Assembly: GCF_036924595.1 (NCBI RefSeq)
Contig: NZ_JAZHRV010000001.1
Span: forward strand, 4,030,001-4,094,000
Direction: 5' to 3'
DNA length: 64,000 bases
From: Bradyrhizobium algeriense
Lineage (GTDB): Bacteria; Pseudomonadota; Alphaproteobacteria; Rhizobiales; Xanthobacteraceae
The notes under the pieces were generated by a model. The model did not search any database. It was not told where the DNA came from and was given only the letters and a program-made list of their open reading frames with translations. Below are positions 30,303 through 39,903 of this stretch, in pieces (position 1 is the first letter of the stretch; the number at the start of each line of letters is the position of its first letter). Both the position numbers and the translations under genes were made by a program.

Positions 30303-32747
30303 CTAGAAGGTTGCCTTCAGCCCTGCATAGAACGCCCGCGGCCGCGCCGGGCTGACAGAGCGCGGGTCCGTGAACTCCGCGCCGCCATTGGCGAAATTTG
30401 GCACGTCACCAGTATCAAAGAACGTCCCGTAGGTCGCATAGCGATTGTCGAAAATATTGTCGACGCGGCCGTAGATCTGAAACGTCTTGTTGATCTGATA
30501 TGAGGCGTGCAGGTTGAAGACCGAATACCCTGGTAGCCTCGCTGCCTGGTTGGATTCATCGCCGACAAAATACTGGCTGCCGACGAACAGCGCATCGCCC
30601 CCGACCTTGAAGGCGTCCGTGACCGAATAATCGATACCGAACTTGACCCGGTTGCGGGGTATCGCTGGAATTCGGTTGCCCGGCAGGATCTGGACTACGT
30701 CGTCAACGGCGAAGGGGCTGTTGGATCCGATCTGCAGGGCGTCGAGGAAGCGTGCATCCACGAGGGCATAGCTGGCGTATAGTTGCAGCGTCTTCGACGT
30801 CAGATTCACCTGCGCCTCGATACCCTGGCGCCGCGTCCTGCCCACGTTCTGGAAATAGCCAAATCCCTGCAGCTCAGGGCTCGGGATTGCGAGGATGTCA
30901 TCAGCATTGGTCGCGCGGAACGCGCCGACTTTCCACCCAAGCGTCCCGATATTCAGCTCCTTTGTGCCGCGCAAACCCGCCTCTACGGTGCGGGACACGA
31001 CCTGCTTCAGCGGCGGATCCGCGATCAGGAATGCTGCGGCGATACAGGGGCGCGCAGGGTCGGCGCATGCGAGTTCCAGCGGGGTCGGTGCGCGATTGGC
31101 TTCGGAGTATCCAGCATAGGCCGTCATTTCAGGCGTGATCTTGTAGGTGCCGCCGATCATCGGATTGAAGCGGCTGAACGTATGGTTGCCGTTGAGGTCG
31201 GTGCCGATCAGATCTTGAAGGACGATGCTTGCATAGTTGAACCGGCCGCCGCCCGAGATTGAAAACGCATCCGTCACGTCGAACGTGTCGAGCGCATAGA
31301 GTCCGGTGTATCGGTTGGTGGCACGAAGCGAGACCGGGCCGATGGATACGGGTTCGCCGGACCGGCCGAGGAATATGCCGCTGCCGCTGACGACGTAATT
31401 TGAGCCTATCGTGCCCAATTCCGCGCTGGCCCCGAAGCGGGTAACGCCGGAGTCGAAACTGGTGCCAACCATGAACTGGTTGTTGTGTCCGAACAACTGG
31501 TCGGTGTTGGTTGCCTGCAGGGTCGCCCCGGTCGTGGTCGAACGGGTGGTCGTCCGGTCGATCTGGCCCAGCACCGCATCCGTGGGGAACGGATTTGCAA
31601 GCTGGACTCCGTTGAGCCCGTTCGCCGGCGCTCCCGGCGTGGTGTCTTCTTCGTTGAAGCAAAGCAGCCCCGGATCGGCCGCACATGGCGCCGTCTCGGT
31701 CGGGTTTCCGTCCACCGTCTTCTGCCGGAACGTGCGGACGCGCGCCGAGCCTTCGATGGTCCAGGTAGGTGTGACCTCGACCTTTCCGGTCAGATTGCCG
31801 TAGGCAACGCGGTTGTCCGTAGTCTGCGGCGTCGTATAGGTCGCGCCCCAGTACTTCTGCAGCAATTCGACCGGAACCGCTGCAGAGGCGCCGAAATTGT
31901 TCTTGGCGACACCCACGTTGAGGTGAAATTCACTGCTGTCGGTCCGGTAGCCGACATCGCCATAGAAGCGCCGGATAGCCGATTCCGAAAAATTGCGGTA
32001 GCCGTTGTCACGCACTCCCTCGAGCGCACCATAGACGGAAAAATTGTCGATCTGCTTGCCATACTGTGCCGAACTCTGGATGCGTCCGAACGAGCCACCC
32101 ATCGTGTTGATTTCGGCACCTTTATAGTTGAATCCATCCTTCATCTGGACGTTGACGGCGCCGCCCAGCGCATTAAGGCCGAATGCGGGGTTATTGGTCA
32201 CGACGGTGACCGACCTGATCGCCGCGGTCGGGATCAAGTCCCAATTGACGGTGTCGCCGAACGCCTCATTGATTCGCACGCCGTTCTGGTAAACTGCCAG
32301 TCCCTGAGGGGTACCGGCGACCGGCGATGCAACGAAGCCGCGAAACTGGATGTCCGGCATGAACGGATTGCCGGTAGTATCACTGATGATGATACCCGGT
32401 ACCTGTTGTTGCAGTGCGTCCGCGATGTTCAGCGAGCCCGTGCGCGCGATCTGCCCGGCGCCAACGGCGTTGACCGCTGCCGGCACCTTGTCGACGTCCA
32501 TTCCCGAGCCGACCGTCGGCGTCGGCGCGGTCGGATAGACATAGACCCTGCGCACATTTCGGGTGGCTCGAGGTGCAGTACTGCCGCGGGCTGGTCGGGT
32601 CGCTGGTCTGGCTGATGTCGTTGGGGCAGTTACCTCGATGGCCGGCAAGACTTCGCTATCGCGGGACGCCGTTTGGGCCTGAGCACAGTCACTCCCGGGG
32701 ACGAGGCACATCGAGATTGTCCCGACCAACACTAAACGCGTGCCCAT
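30303..32747 (-). CDS. TonB-dependent outer-membrane receptor, candidate lanthanide/metallophore uptake
   Basis: 814-residue receptor: signal peptide (about 1-24), a Pro/Thr/Arg-rich linker, plug domain (about 90-210; LNIADALQQQVPGIIISD, FGLNALGGAVNVQMKDGF) and a 22-strand-type barrel ending in aromatic Phe (YAGLKATF). It lies between the xoxF regulator and a two-component system beside a PQQ-linked ABC set, the neighbourhood in which lanthanide-uptake receptor LutH is found in Methylobacterium. Lanthanide uptake is inferred from context only; iron- or copper-chelate uptake remains possible. Start at 32747 is preceded by a G-rich site. Confidence 0.85.
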   Translation of the reverse strand: MGTRLVLVGTISMCLVPGSDCAQAQTASRDSEVLPAIEVTAPTTSARPATRPARGSTAPRATRNVRRVYVYPTAPTPTVGSGMDVDKVPAAVNAVGAGQIARTGSLNIADALQQQVPGIIISDTTGNPFMPDIQFRGFVASPVAGTPQGLAVYQNGVRINEAFGDTVNWDLIPTAAIRSVTVVTNNPAFGLNALGGAVNVQMKDGFNYKGAEINTMGGSFGRIQSSAQYGKQIDNFSVYGALEGVRDNGYRNFSESAIRRFYGDVGYRTDSSEFHLNVGVAKNNFGASAAVPVELLQKYWGATYTTPQTTDNRVAYGNLTGKVEVTPTWTIEGSARVRTFRQKTVDGNPTETAPCAADPGLLCFNEEDTTPGAPANGLNGVQLANPFPTDAVLGQIDRTTTRSTTTGATLQATNTDQLFGHNNQFMVGTSFDSGVTRFGASAELGTIGSNYVVSGSGIFLGRSGEPVSIGPVSLRATNRYTGLYALDTFDVTDAFSISGGGRFNYASIVLQDLIGTDLNGNHTFSRFNPMIGGTYKITPEMTAYAGYSEANRAPTPLELACADPARPCIAAAFLIADPPLKQVVSRTVEAGLRGTKELNIGTLGWKVGAFRATNADDILAIPSPELQGFGYFQNVGRTRRQGIEAQVNLTSKTLQLYASYALVDARFLDALQIGSNSPFAVDDVVQILPGNRIPAIPRNRVKFGIDYSVTDAFKVGGDALFVGSQYFVGDESNQAARLPGYSVFNLHASYQINKTFQIYGRVDNIFDNRYATYGTFFDTGDVPNFANGGAEFTDPRSVSPARPRAFYAGLKATF

Positions 32748-32924
32748 GTACCCCACCCCCACTCTGTCCCCACCCACTACGTTCCGGCATTGTCCCGCCG
32801 GTCAGGTTGCGGACGATACTAGTGAGAAGGCAACGACGCGCGCTAGCCGCAAAAGGTCGGGTTCCCGAAATGCATTCGTCCCGGAAGAGACCGGGAGAAA
32901 TTCCCGAACGGCGCGTCGAATCCA

Positions 32925-34277
32925 TCAATGGTGCGACCCATGGGGAACGACCGCCTCTACCGTTACGCCTCCGTGGCCAGAGACGACATTCAGCGTTCCG
33001 CCCAGCGCCAATATTCTTTCGCGCATGCCGATCAGGCCGAAGCCGTGCTTGTGATCCGGCGCCAAACCACGCCCGTTGTCGCTGACGCGCACCAGAGCGC
33101 AGCCGCGATTTCCATGCATTCCCGTGGCCTGTTCGACCGTGACGCTGACGGAGGTCGCGTCGGCGTGGCGGAAGGCATTCGTGAGAGCTTCCTGAACGAT
33201 GCGGTAAACCGTCAAGTCGGTGACTTCTCCGGTCGCTTCAGGCGCGCATGCAATGTTCGCGTCGATGGTCACGTCGGGACGCGACTCACGCCACAAACGC
33301 AAGAGCACGCCGAGCGCCTCACGCAATCCGAGCTCCGCCAGCCCGACGGGCCGCAGCTTTTCCAGTATCCTGCGATTGAATTGCTGGAGCGCATTGATCT
33401 GCTCCATGATGGCGGTGCCATGCTTGCGCAGTGCATCCGCAGCGACCGAGCGCCCGTCTTCCGAAAGCCGCATCAGGGCGCCGGCGTGGGCGCGCAGCGT
33501 GAAAAGATAGGGCCCGAATTCGTCATGCAACTCGCGCGCAATCTCCTTGCGCTCCAGATCCTGCAGCGAGACCGTGCGTTCGGCGAGCCGGCGCTTGTCC
33601 TCGATCGCCTCGCCGAGGACGCCCGCAAGGTGGTTCAGCTTGGCACAGAGCGCCGCCAGTTCGGGCGCGCCGCCGGGCTCGACGCGTGAACCATATTGCC
33701 CGGCCTCGATATTCGCCATGGTCTGCGAAAGTGCCTGCAGCGGCGCCAACGCGCGGCCGACCACCATCATGGTAACCAGAAAGAGCGCGATGGCGAGGGC
33801 GGAACTGACCGCAAGCTGGGTGATGATTCCGTCCCAGATCTCGGCCATTTCATCGTTCGGATGCGACGTGATCACGAGCGACTGCGGCTTTCCATGGATG
33901 GTGATCGGTACGCTCACGGCGGTCGTTTCCGGATGAACGAGCGCGATGAACCAGGCCGGCGGCGAGCGTTGGTCATCGCCGTTACCGGAGCGCTCGCCTG
34001 CGGAGGTATCACCCTGCCGCGTGATACTGACGTGCCGGAGCCGGCTGAGGTCGCGAACGATCTGGTTCAGCCGCGCATCCGGGTCCGGTGCCTCGTTGAG
34101 ACCGGGAACGATCGTCTCCACGAATTCGCGCGCCAGCCGTATCACGCTTTGATCCTCGGCCCGCACGCGGGGTGCCGCCTCCACCACCAGCCGCGCGATA
34201 TTGATGGCCAGACCGAGCGTCAGGCCCAACGCCAGCAGCAAATTGATCCGCCCACGCAACGATAATTTCTGCCACAT
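32925..34277 (-). CDS. Sensor histidine kinase, NarL/UhpB-type (FlhS-like)
   Basis: 450-residue inner-membrane kinase. Two membrane helices (about residues 12-34 and 153-174) flank a periplasmic sensor region of about 115 residues; a HAMP linker follows; the phosphoacceptor H251 is in ARELHDEFG (HisKA_3 type); ATPase boxes are VQEALTNAFRHA and DNGRGLAPDHKHGFGLIGMRER. The ATG at 34277 starts just before the first helix. Divergent from its likely partner response regulator, and next to fghA, as with FlhS/FlhR controlling formaldehyde-oxidation and xox-type genes in Paracoccus; that role is inferred here. Confidence 0.88.
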   Translation of the reverse strand: MWQKLSLRGRINLLLALGLTLGLAINIARLVVEAAPRVRAEDQSVIRLAREFVETIVPGLNEAPDPDARLNQIVRDLSRLRHVSITRQGDTSAGERSGNGDDQRSPPAWFIALVHPETTAVSVPITIHGKPQSLVITSHPNDEMAEIWDGIITQLAVSSALAIALFLVTMMVVGRALAPLQALSQTMANIEAGQYGSRVEPGGAPELAALCAKLNHLAGVLGEAIEDKRRLAERTVSLQDLERKEIARELHDEFGPYLFTLRAHAGALMRLSEDGRSVAADALRKHGTAIMEQINALQQFNRRILEKLRPVGLAELGLREALGVLLRLWRESRPDVTIDANIACAPEATGEVTDLTVYRIVQEALTNAFRHADATSVSVTVEQATGMHGNRGCALVRVSDNGRGLAPDHKHGFGLIGMRERILALGGTLNVVSGHGGVTVEAVVPHGSHH

Positions 34278-34402
34278 GAGGTTTGCCCCAATCGCGTCGC
34301 AATCAGTTCCTCCCTCGAGAGGACCGTTGACAGTCGAAAAACCGACGATCAGATTGAAGCGTACAGTAATCTCGCGGGTGTTGCATATTCGACCTCGCGC
34401 CG

Positions 34403-34422
34403 GCGTCAGTATGGCCTGACGC
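34403..34422. promoter_or_regulatory. Dyad operator candidate in front of the response regulator
   Basis: Perfect 7-bp inverted repeat GCGTCAG / CTGACGC with a 6-base spacer, 40 bp before the response-regulator ATG, in the 185-bp region between the divergent kinase and regulator genes. Its size suits a dimeric LuxR-type response regulator and autoregulation. Confidence 0.5.
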
Positions 34423-34462
34423 GATGCAGCAACGGAACGGAAGCAGTTCGGGGATCGATGCA

Positions 34463-35083
34463 ATGCGTGTTCTGATCGTCGACGACCATCCCATCGTTGC
34501 TTCGGGCTGCCGTACCGTATTTGCCGACGACCCGGAGGTCGTGCTGCTGGAGGCCGCCGACGCTGAAAGCGGCGAACGCGTGTTCGTCACTGAGCGCCCC
34601 GACATCTGCGTGATCGATATCAACCTGCCGACCGTGTCGGGGTTCGAACTGGCGCGGCGCATTCTTGCACGCGCCGCTTCCGCTCGGATCATCATGTTCA
34701 GCATGAACGACGATCCGGTCTTCGCCGCGCGCGCCATCGACATCGGCGCCAAGGGTTATGTCGCCAAGACCGGCGATCCGCAGGATCTGGTCGAGGCGAT
34801 TCGTGAAGTCGGCAAGGGCGGGGTCTACCTGCCCTCCGCGATCGCCCGGAGCATCGCATTCGCCGGTCCTGCATTCGCCCGCAGCCCGCTTTCCAGGCTC
34901 ACCTCGCGGGAGATGGAGATCTTGCGCCTGCTCAGCGCCGGCAAGAGCCTTTCCGAGATCGCGTGGATGGTTCATTCCTCGTACAAGACGGTTGCCAATA
35001 CGTCCTCGATCATGCGCCAGAAGCTCGGTGTGCGAACCTCCGCCGAACTGGTACGGCTGGCAATTGAAAGCGGCGTGGCGTAA
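34463..35083 (+). CDS. LuxR/NarL-type response regulator (FlhR-like)
   Basis: 206 residues. The receiver domain starts MRVLIVDDHP, phosphoacceptor D52 in VIDINLP, conserved Lys in GYVAKTGD. A C-terminal LuxR helix-turn-helix follows (LTSREMEILRLLSAGKS, VANTSSIMRQKLGV, about 140-200). ATG at 34463 is chosen because it starts on the first receiver strand. Paired with the divergent kinase; fghA follows 33 bp downstream on the same strand and may be cotranscribed. Confidence 0.92.
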   Translation: MRVLIVDDHPIVASGCRTVFADDPEVVLLEAADAESGERVFVTERPDICVIDINLPTVSGFELARRILARAASARIIMFSMNDDPVFAARAIDIGAKGYVAKTGDPQDLVEAIREVGKGGVYLPSAIARSIAFAGPAFARSPLSRLTSREMEILRLLSAGKSLSEIAWMVHSSYKTVANTSSIMRQKLGVRTSAELVRLAIESGVA

Positions 35084-35116
35084 GCGCGTGCCGCGCGGCG
35101 CAGGAGTTTTGAGATC

Positions 35117-35962
35117 ATGACCATGCAGACGGTTTCGCTCAACATGTCATACGGCGGAACGCAGGGCGTCTATCGACACGCCAGCCGCGAAACCGGGACC
35201 GACATGACTTTCTCGGTCTATGTCCCGCCGCACACCGCCGGCGCCAGGCTGCCGGTGGTCTGGTATCTCTCCGGCCTGACCTGCACCCACGCCAACGTCA
35301 CGGAAAAGGGTGAATTCCGCAGCGCCTGCGCCGCGCTTGGACTGATCTTCGTTGCGCCCGACACCAGCCCGCGCGGTGAAGGCGTGCCCGGCGATCGCGC
35401 CAATGCCTACGACTTTGGGCTAGGCGCCGGCTTCTATGTCGATGCGACGCAGGAGCCGTTCGCGCGCAATTACCGCATGTGGAGCTATATCACGGAAGAG
35501 CTGCCGAAACTGGTCGCCGAGAACTTTCCAGTCGATCCCAATCGACAATCCATCCTCGGCCACTCCATGGGTGGTCACGGCGCACTGACGGTCGCGCTGC
35601 GTCATCCCGGGCGCTATCGCGCGGCAAGCGCGTTTGCGCCGATCGTCGCGCCCTCGCAGGTGCCGTGGGGCATCAAGGCGCTCGGCGGCTATCTCGGCGA
35701 CATCAGGCAGGCATGGCGCAAGCACGATACCGTGGCGTTGATCGAGGACGGCGCCAGAGTGTCCGATCTATTGGTCGACTACGGCGATGCCGATCCGTTT
35801 CTGACCGAGCAGCTTCGCCCGGAGCTGCTGCAGGCCGCGTGCGAGAAAGCCAGGATCCCCCTCACCTTGCGCCGGCAGCCCGGCTATGACCACAGTTACT
35901 ACTTCATCTCCACGTTCATGTCCGATCATCTGCGCTGGCACGCGGAGCGCCTGAAGGGCTGA
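35117..35962 (+). CDS. fghA: S-formylglutathione hydrolase
   Basis: 281-residue alpha/beta hydrolase splitting S-formylglutathione into formate and glutathione. Esterase-D family motifs: LSGLTCTHANVTEKG (about 51-65), nucleophile S150 in GHSMGGHGA, Asp in YGDADPF and His in PGYDHSYYF. AGGAG precedes the ATG; a second in-frame ATG two codons on is also possible. It completes the formaldehyde pathway begun by gfa and frmA 9 kb away. Confidence 0.96.
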   Translation: MTMQTVSLNMSYGGTQGVYRHASRETGTDMTFSVYVPPHTAGARLPVVWYLSGLTCTHANVTEKGEFRSACAALGLIFVAPDTSPRGEGVPGDRANAYDFGLGAGFYVDATQEPFARNYRMWSYITEELPKLVAENFPVDPNRQSILGHSMGGHGALTVALRHPGRYRAASAFAPIVAPSQVPWGIKALGGYLGDIRQAWRKHDTVALIEDGARVSDLLVDYGDADPFLTEQLRPELLQAACEKARIPLTLRRQPGYDHSYYFISTFMSDHLRWHAERLKG

Positions 35963-36069
35963 AGCCACCCCACAGAGAATTGTGGTTGCAAGCCAAAACA
36001 ATTCGGTCATGGTTCAGGTCAAACGGTCCGCCATACGGCGAATTCGAGAAGACCTGTCAGGGAGAAGCC

Positions 36070-37251
36070 ATGTTCCGATGGTTGGTCATTGCGATCGGCT
36101 TGAGCGTCGCGGCCAATCCCGTGCTCGCGGCCGATCCGATCGAGATCGGCATCGGCTATCTCGGCCGCGCCGGGGTCAAAGCGAAATTATCACTCGTCGA
36201 ACTGCCGGCGGAAAACGACGGTTTTGCCGGCGCGCGCCTTTCAATCGAGGACAACAACACCACGGGCAAGTTCCTCAACCAGCATTTCACGCTGGAGGAA
36301 GTCCGGCTGAAGGATGGTGAGGATGTCGCGAAGGCCGCAGCAGCACTCGCCGAGCGCACCGGCTTCATCATTGCCGACCTTTCGGCGGACGATTTGTTGA
36401 AGGCCGCCGACGCGCTCCGCGATCGCGGGACGCTGCTATTGAATGCCGGCGCGATCGACGACCGGTTGCGCGAGCAGGACTGTCGCGCCAACGTAATTCA
36501 CGTCGCGCCGACGCGCTCGATGCTGGCGGATGCGCTCGCCCAGTATCTGGTATGGAAGCAATGGAAGCGCTGGCTATTCGTTGTCGGCTCGCATGAGCAG
36601 GACAGGCTGTACGCCGACGCATTGCGCCGCGCAGCGACGCGCTTCGGCGCCAAGATCGTTCAGGAGCGAACCTTCGAAGATACCGGCGGCGCGCGTCGTA
36701 CCGATAGCGGCGTCACCTTGATCCAGCGGCAAATGCCGGTATTCACCCAGCAGGCGCCGGCCTATGACGTCCTCGTTGCGGCGGATGAGAGTGAGGTGTT
36801 CGCATCCTACCTGCCCTACCGCACCTGGGATCCGCGGCCGGTTGCCGGCTCAGCGGGGTTGGTTCCAACCAGTTGGCACGCCGCACAGGATCAGTGGGGC
36901 GCGATCCAGATCCAGAACCGGTTTGCAAAATTAAACTCGCGACACATGACCGCACTGGACATGCAGGCTTGGACGGCCGCGCGTATGATCGGCGAAGCGG
37001 CGTCGCGCACGAAGTCTGGCGACCCAAAGGCGGTATCGGCGTTCCTTAAAGGGCCCGACTTTTCCATTGCGGCGTTCAAGGGCCGGCGGCTGACGCTGCG
37101 GGACTGGAACCTGCAGCTTCGTCAGCCAATCCTGCTGGTCGATGGACGCATGGTGGTTTCGGTTTCGCCGCAGGAAGGATTTTTGCACCAGGTGTCGGAG
37201 CTCGATACGCTTGGCGGCGATCGGCCCGAAACCAAATGCAGGCTGCAATGA
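36070..37251 (+). CDS. ABC transporter substrate-binding protein, PQQ-dependent alcohol dehydrogenase system (LutA-like)
   Basis: 393-residue periplasmic protein with a signal peptide ending near VLAAD (about residue 20). It belongs to the branched-chain-type binding fold (IEIGIGYLGRAG, IEDNNTTGKFLN) found in PQQ-dehydrogenase-linked ABC systems. It starts a tightly packed unit with a beta-propeller protein, an ATPase, a permease and an unknown protein. In Methylobacterium the equivalent unit is associated with lanthanide uptake (lut); the ligand here is unproven. GGAGAAG precedes the ATG at 36070. Confidence 0.83.
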   Translation: MFRWLVIAIGLSVAANPVLAADPIEIGIGYLGRAGVKAKLSLVELPAENDGFAGARLSIEDNNTTGKFLNQHFTLEEVRLKDGEDVAKAAAALAERTGFIIADLSADDLLKAADALRDRGTLLLNAGAIDDRLREQDCRANVIHVAPTRSMLADALAQYLVWKQWKRWLFVVGSHEQDRLYADALRRAATRFGAKIVQERTFEDTGGARRTDSGVTLIQRQMPVFTQQAPAYDVLVAADESEVFASYLPYRTWDPRPVAGSAGLVPTSWHAAQDQWGAIQIQNRFAKLNSRHMTALDMQAWTAARMIGEAASRTKSGDPKAVSAFLKGPDFSIAAFKGRRLTLRDWNLQLRQPILLVDGRMVVSVSPQEGFLHQVSELDTLGGDRPETKCRLQ

Positions 37252-37268
37252 AGGAGGATAGATTGCGT

Positions 37269-38240
37269 ATGTGGCGTTATTGCCTGCTTTCCGGAATGGC
37301 TTTCCTGCTCGCGACGGCGGCCCCCGCCTCGGCCTTCATCGCCTATGTGTCGAACGAGAAGAGCAACACCGTAACCGTGATCGATACGGACAGTTGGACC
37401 GTTACCAAGACCATCAAGGTCGGCCAGCGGCCGCGCGGCATTGAGTTCACGAGGGACGGAAAGTTTGTATTCGTGGCCGTCGGCGACGACGACAGCATTC
37501 AGGTCATCGACGTTGCGAAGCAGGAGGTCGTCGATACTCTGCCCTCCGGTCCGGACCCCGAACTGTTCGCCCTCGATGCTGACGGCAAGATGCTCTACGT
37601 CGCCAACGAAAACGACAATACAGTGACGATCATCGACGTCGAGAAGCGCGCCCGTCTCGGCGAAATCCAGGTCGGCGTCGAGCCGGAGGGCATGGCGATC
37701 AGTCCGGACGGTAAAATCCTGATCAATACGTCCGAGACGACCAACATGGCGCATTTCATCGACACCACGACGCGCCAGATCGTCGCCAACGTTTTGGTCG
37801 ATGCGCGCCCGCGCTTCGCCGAGTTCAAGCGTGACAATTCCGAAGTGTGGGTGTCGTCGGAAATCGGCGGCACCGTTTCGATCATCGATCCGGTCAAGCG
37901 GGTGGTGACGGACAAGATCACCTTCAACATTCCAGGCCTGCGGAGCGAAGCCATCCAGCCGGTCGGCATCGGCATGACCAAAGACGGCAAGACCGCTTTC
38001 GTCGCGCTCGGCCCTGCCAATCGCATCGCAGTTGTGGATGCCGCCAGCCACAAGGTCACGAAGTATCTGCTGGTGGGTCAGCGGGTGTGGCACATGGCAT
38101 TCACCCCGGACGAGAAATATCTGATGGTTACCAATGGCGTGTCGAACGACGTCTCGGTGATTGACGTTGCCGCGCAAAAAGTCATCAAGACGATCCAGGT
38201 CGGCGAGTTGCCCTGGGGTATCACGATTGCACAGCCATGA
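37269..38240 (+). CDS. PQQ-catabolism-associated YVTN beta-propeller protein
   Basis: 323 residues with a signal peptide ending near ASAF (about residue 22), then seven-bladed-propeller repeats of YVTN type (AYVSNEKSNTVTVIDT, LYVANENDNTVTIIDV, LMVTNGVSNDVSVIDV). It is periplasmic and family members occur with quinoprotein systems. AAGGAGG lies 11 bases before this ATG, and a TTG two codons earlier (37263) would be 5 bases away, so the start is ambiguous. Its stop overlaps the ATPase start (ATGA). Confidence 0.88.
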   Translation: MWRYCLLSGMAFLLATAAPASAFIAYVSNEKSNTVTVIDTDSWTVTKTIKVGQRPRGIEFTRDGKFVFVAVGDDDSIQVIDVAKQEVVDTLPSGPDPELFALDADGKMLYVANENDNTVTIIDVEKRARLGEIQVGVEPEGMAISPDGKILINTSETTNMAHFIDTTTRQIVANVLVDARPRFAEFKRDNSEVWVSSEIGGTVSIIDPVKRVVTDKITFNIPGLRSEAIQPVGIGMTKDGKTAFVALGPANRIAVVDAASHKVTKYLLVGQRVWHMAFTPDEKYLMVTNGVSNDVSVIDVAAQKVIKTIQVGELPWGITIAQP

Positions 38241-39058
38241 TGGCCACTGACGCACTTTCCGCCGGTCACGATAAGCGGGACATCCCTTCCCGGCTGGACG
38301 CCGCGGAGATTCCTGCGTTGTCGATCGACGGCGTCAGCCATTCCTATGGCGCGCGGCAGGCACTGATCGACATTGGCTTCACCGTCGCACCGGCAAGCTT
38401 CACCGCGCTGCTCGGCCTGAACGGCGCCGGCAAGAGCACCCTGTTCTCGTTGATCACGCGGCTGTTCGGAATCCAGCGCGGACATATCGGCATTTTCGGC
38501 CATGACGTCGCACAAGCGCCCGGCGAAGCATTGCGGCTGCTCGGCGTGGTCTTTCAGCCCCGCACGCTCGATCTCGACCTCTCGGTGACGCAGAACCTGC
38601 TCTATCACGCCGCCTTGCACGGCATCGCCAGGCGCGATGCCCGCGAACGAAGCCGCGAGGTGCTGGCGCGCATCGGCCTCGCCGACCGCGACGGCAGCAA
38701 GGTGCGCGACCTCTCCGGCGGCCAGATGCGACGACTGGAAATCGCCCGCGCGCTGCTGCACCGCCCGCGCCTGCTGCTGCTCGACGAGGCAACCGTCGGC
38801 CTCGACGTCAAGGCCCGCGCCGACATCCTCAACCACGTCCGCCAGCTCGTTACCGAACAGGGAATAAGCGTGCTGTGGGCAACCCATCTGTTCGACGAGA
38901 TCGGTTCGAACGATGATCTCGTTGTCCTGCATCAGGGCCGGGTACTGGCCCAGGGCAAAGTCGCGCAGGTCATCGCCGATGCCGGCGGCAGCGATATCAA
39001 CACGGCATTCATGCGGCTGACCGGCTCCACCGCGCAGAGCGGGAGCCCGACATCATGA
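38237..39058 (+). CDS. ABC transporter ATP-binding protein, PQQ-dependent alcohol dehydrogenase system (LutE-like)
   Basis: 273 residues. Walker A GLNGAGKSTL, signature LSGGQMRRLEIARALL, Walker B LLLLDEATVGLD, switch His in WATHLFDEI. The sequence is of the ABC-2/drug-exporter class (multidrug/NodI-like) rather than an importer ATPase. ATG overlaps the propeller stop and its own stop overlaps the permease start, so all are translationally coupled. Confidence 0.92.
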   Translation: MMATDALSAGHDKRDIPSRLDAAEIPALSIDGVSHSYGARQALIDIGFTVAPASFTALLGLNGAGKSTLFSLITRLFGIQRGHIGIFGHDVAQAPGEALRLLGVVFQPRTLDLDLSVTQNLLYHAALHGIARRDARERSREVLARIGLADRDGSKVRDLSGGQMRRLEIARALLHRPRLLLLDEATVGLDVKARADILNHVRQLVTEQGISVLWATHLFDEIGSNDDLVVLHQGRVLAQGKVAQVIADAGGSDINTAFMRLTGSTAQSGSPTS

Positions 39059-39903
39059 CTTCCGCAACCATAAGGCCAGTCAGGAGCGGCTTCTCGCTCG
39101 CCGAGTATTTCACCTGCCTCAACGGCATCGTTTGGCGCGAGGCGCTTCGCTTCCTCCATCAGCGCGAACGCTTCATCTCGGCGCTGGTGCGGCCTTTGGT
39201 ATGGCTGTTCATCTTCGCCGCCGGCTTCCGTCAGGTGCTCGGTCTCTCCATCATCCCGCCCTACGAAACCTACATCCTGTACGAGGTCTACATCGCGCCC
39301 GGCCTGATGGCGATGATCCAGCTCTTCAACGGCATGCAGTCCTCGCTCTCCATGGTCTACGACCGCGAGACGGGCAATATGCGCACCTTGCTGGTGAGCC
39401 CGCTGCCGCGATGGTTTCTCCTGTCCTGCAAACTTCTGGCGGGAACCGCGGTCTCGCTGCTCCAGGTGTATGCCTTCCTGCTGATTGCCTGGTTCTGGGA
39501 TATCGCGCCGCCGCCGGCCGGCTATCTGACCGTGCTGCCGGCGCTGGTGCTATCAGGCCTGATGCTCGGCGCGCTGGGGATGCTGATCTCCTCCGGCATC
39601 AAGCAGCTTGAGAATTTTGCGGGCGTGATGAACTTTGTCATCTTTCCGATGTTCTTCGCTTCTTCAGCGCTCTATCCGCTGTGGCGTATCCTGGAGAGCA
39701 GCCCGATGCTCTATTATGTCTGCCTGTTCAATCCGTTCACGCATGCCGTGGAGCTGATACGTTTTGCGCTGTACGGACAGATCAACTGGATTGCGCTCGC
39801 GGTCGTAGGGGGCTGCACGATTGCCTTCATGGTCGGCGCAATCCTCGCCTACGATCCATCGCGCGGCCTGATCCGCCGCGGGCCGGCCGGAGGCGAGACA
39901 TGA
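39055..39903 (+). CDS. ABC-2 type permease, PQQ-dependent alcohol dehydrogenase system (LutF-like)
   Basis: 282-residue inner-membrane protein with about six transmembrane segments and the ABC-2 (NodJ-type) signature region MQSSLSMVYDRETGNMRTLLVSPLP. It pairs with the ATPase upstream by ATGA overlap. Export-type permeases with an import-type binding protein are a peculiar feature of this system. Its stop overlaps the start of the next, unassigned gene. Confidence 0.92.
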   Translation: MTSATIRPVRSGFSLAEYFTCLNGIVWREALRFLHQRERFISALVRPLVWLFIFAAGFRQVLGLSIIPPYETYILYEVYIAPGLMAMIQLFNGMQSSLSMVYDRETGNMRTLLVSPLPRWFLLSCKLLAGTAVSLLQVYAFLLIAWFWDIAPPPAGYLTVLPALVLSGLMLGALGMLISSGIKQLENFAGVMNFVIFPMFFASSALYPLWRILESSPMLYYVCLFNPFTHAVELIRFALYGQINWIALAVVGGCTIAFMVGAILAYDPSRGLIRRGPAGGET

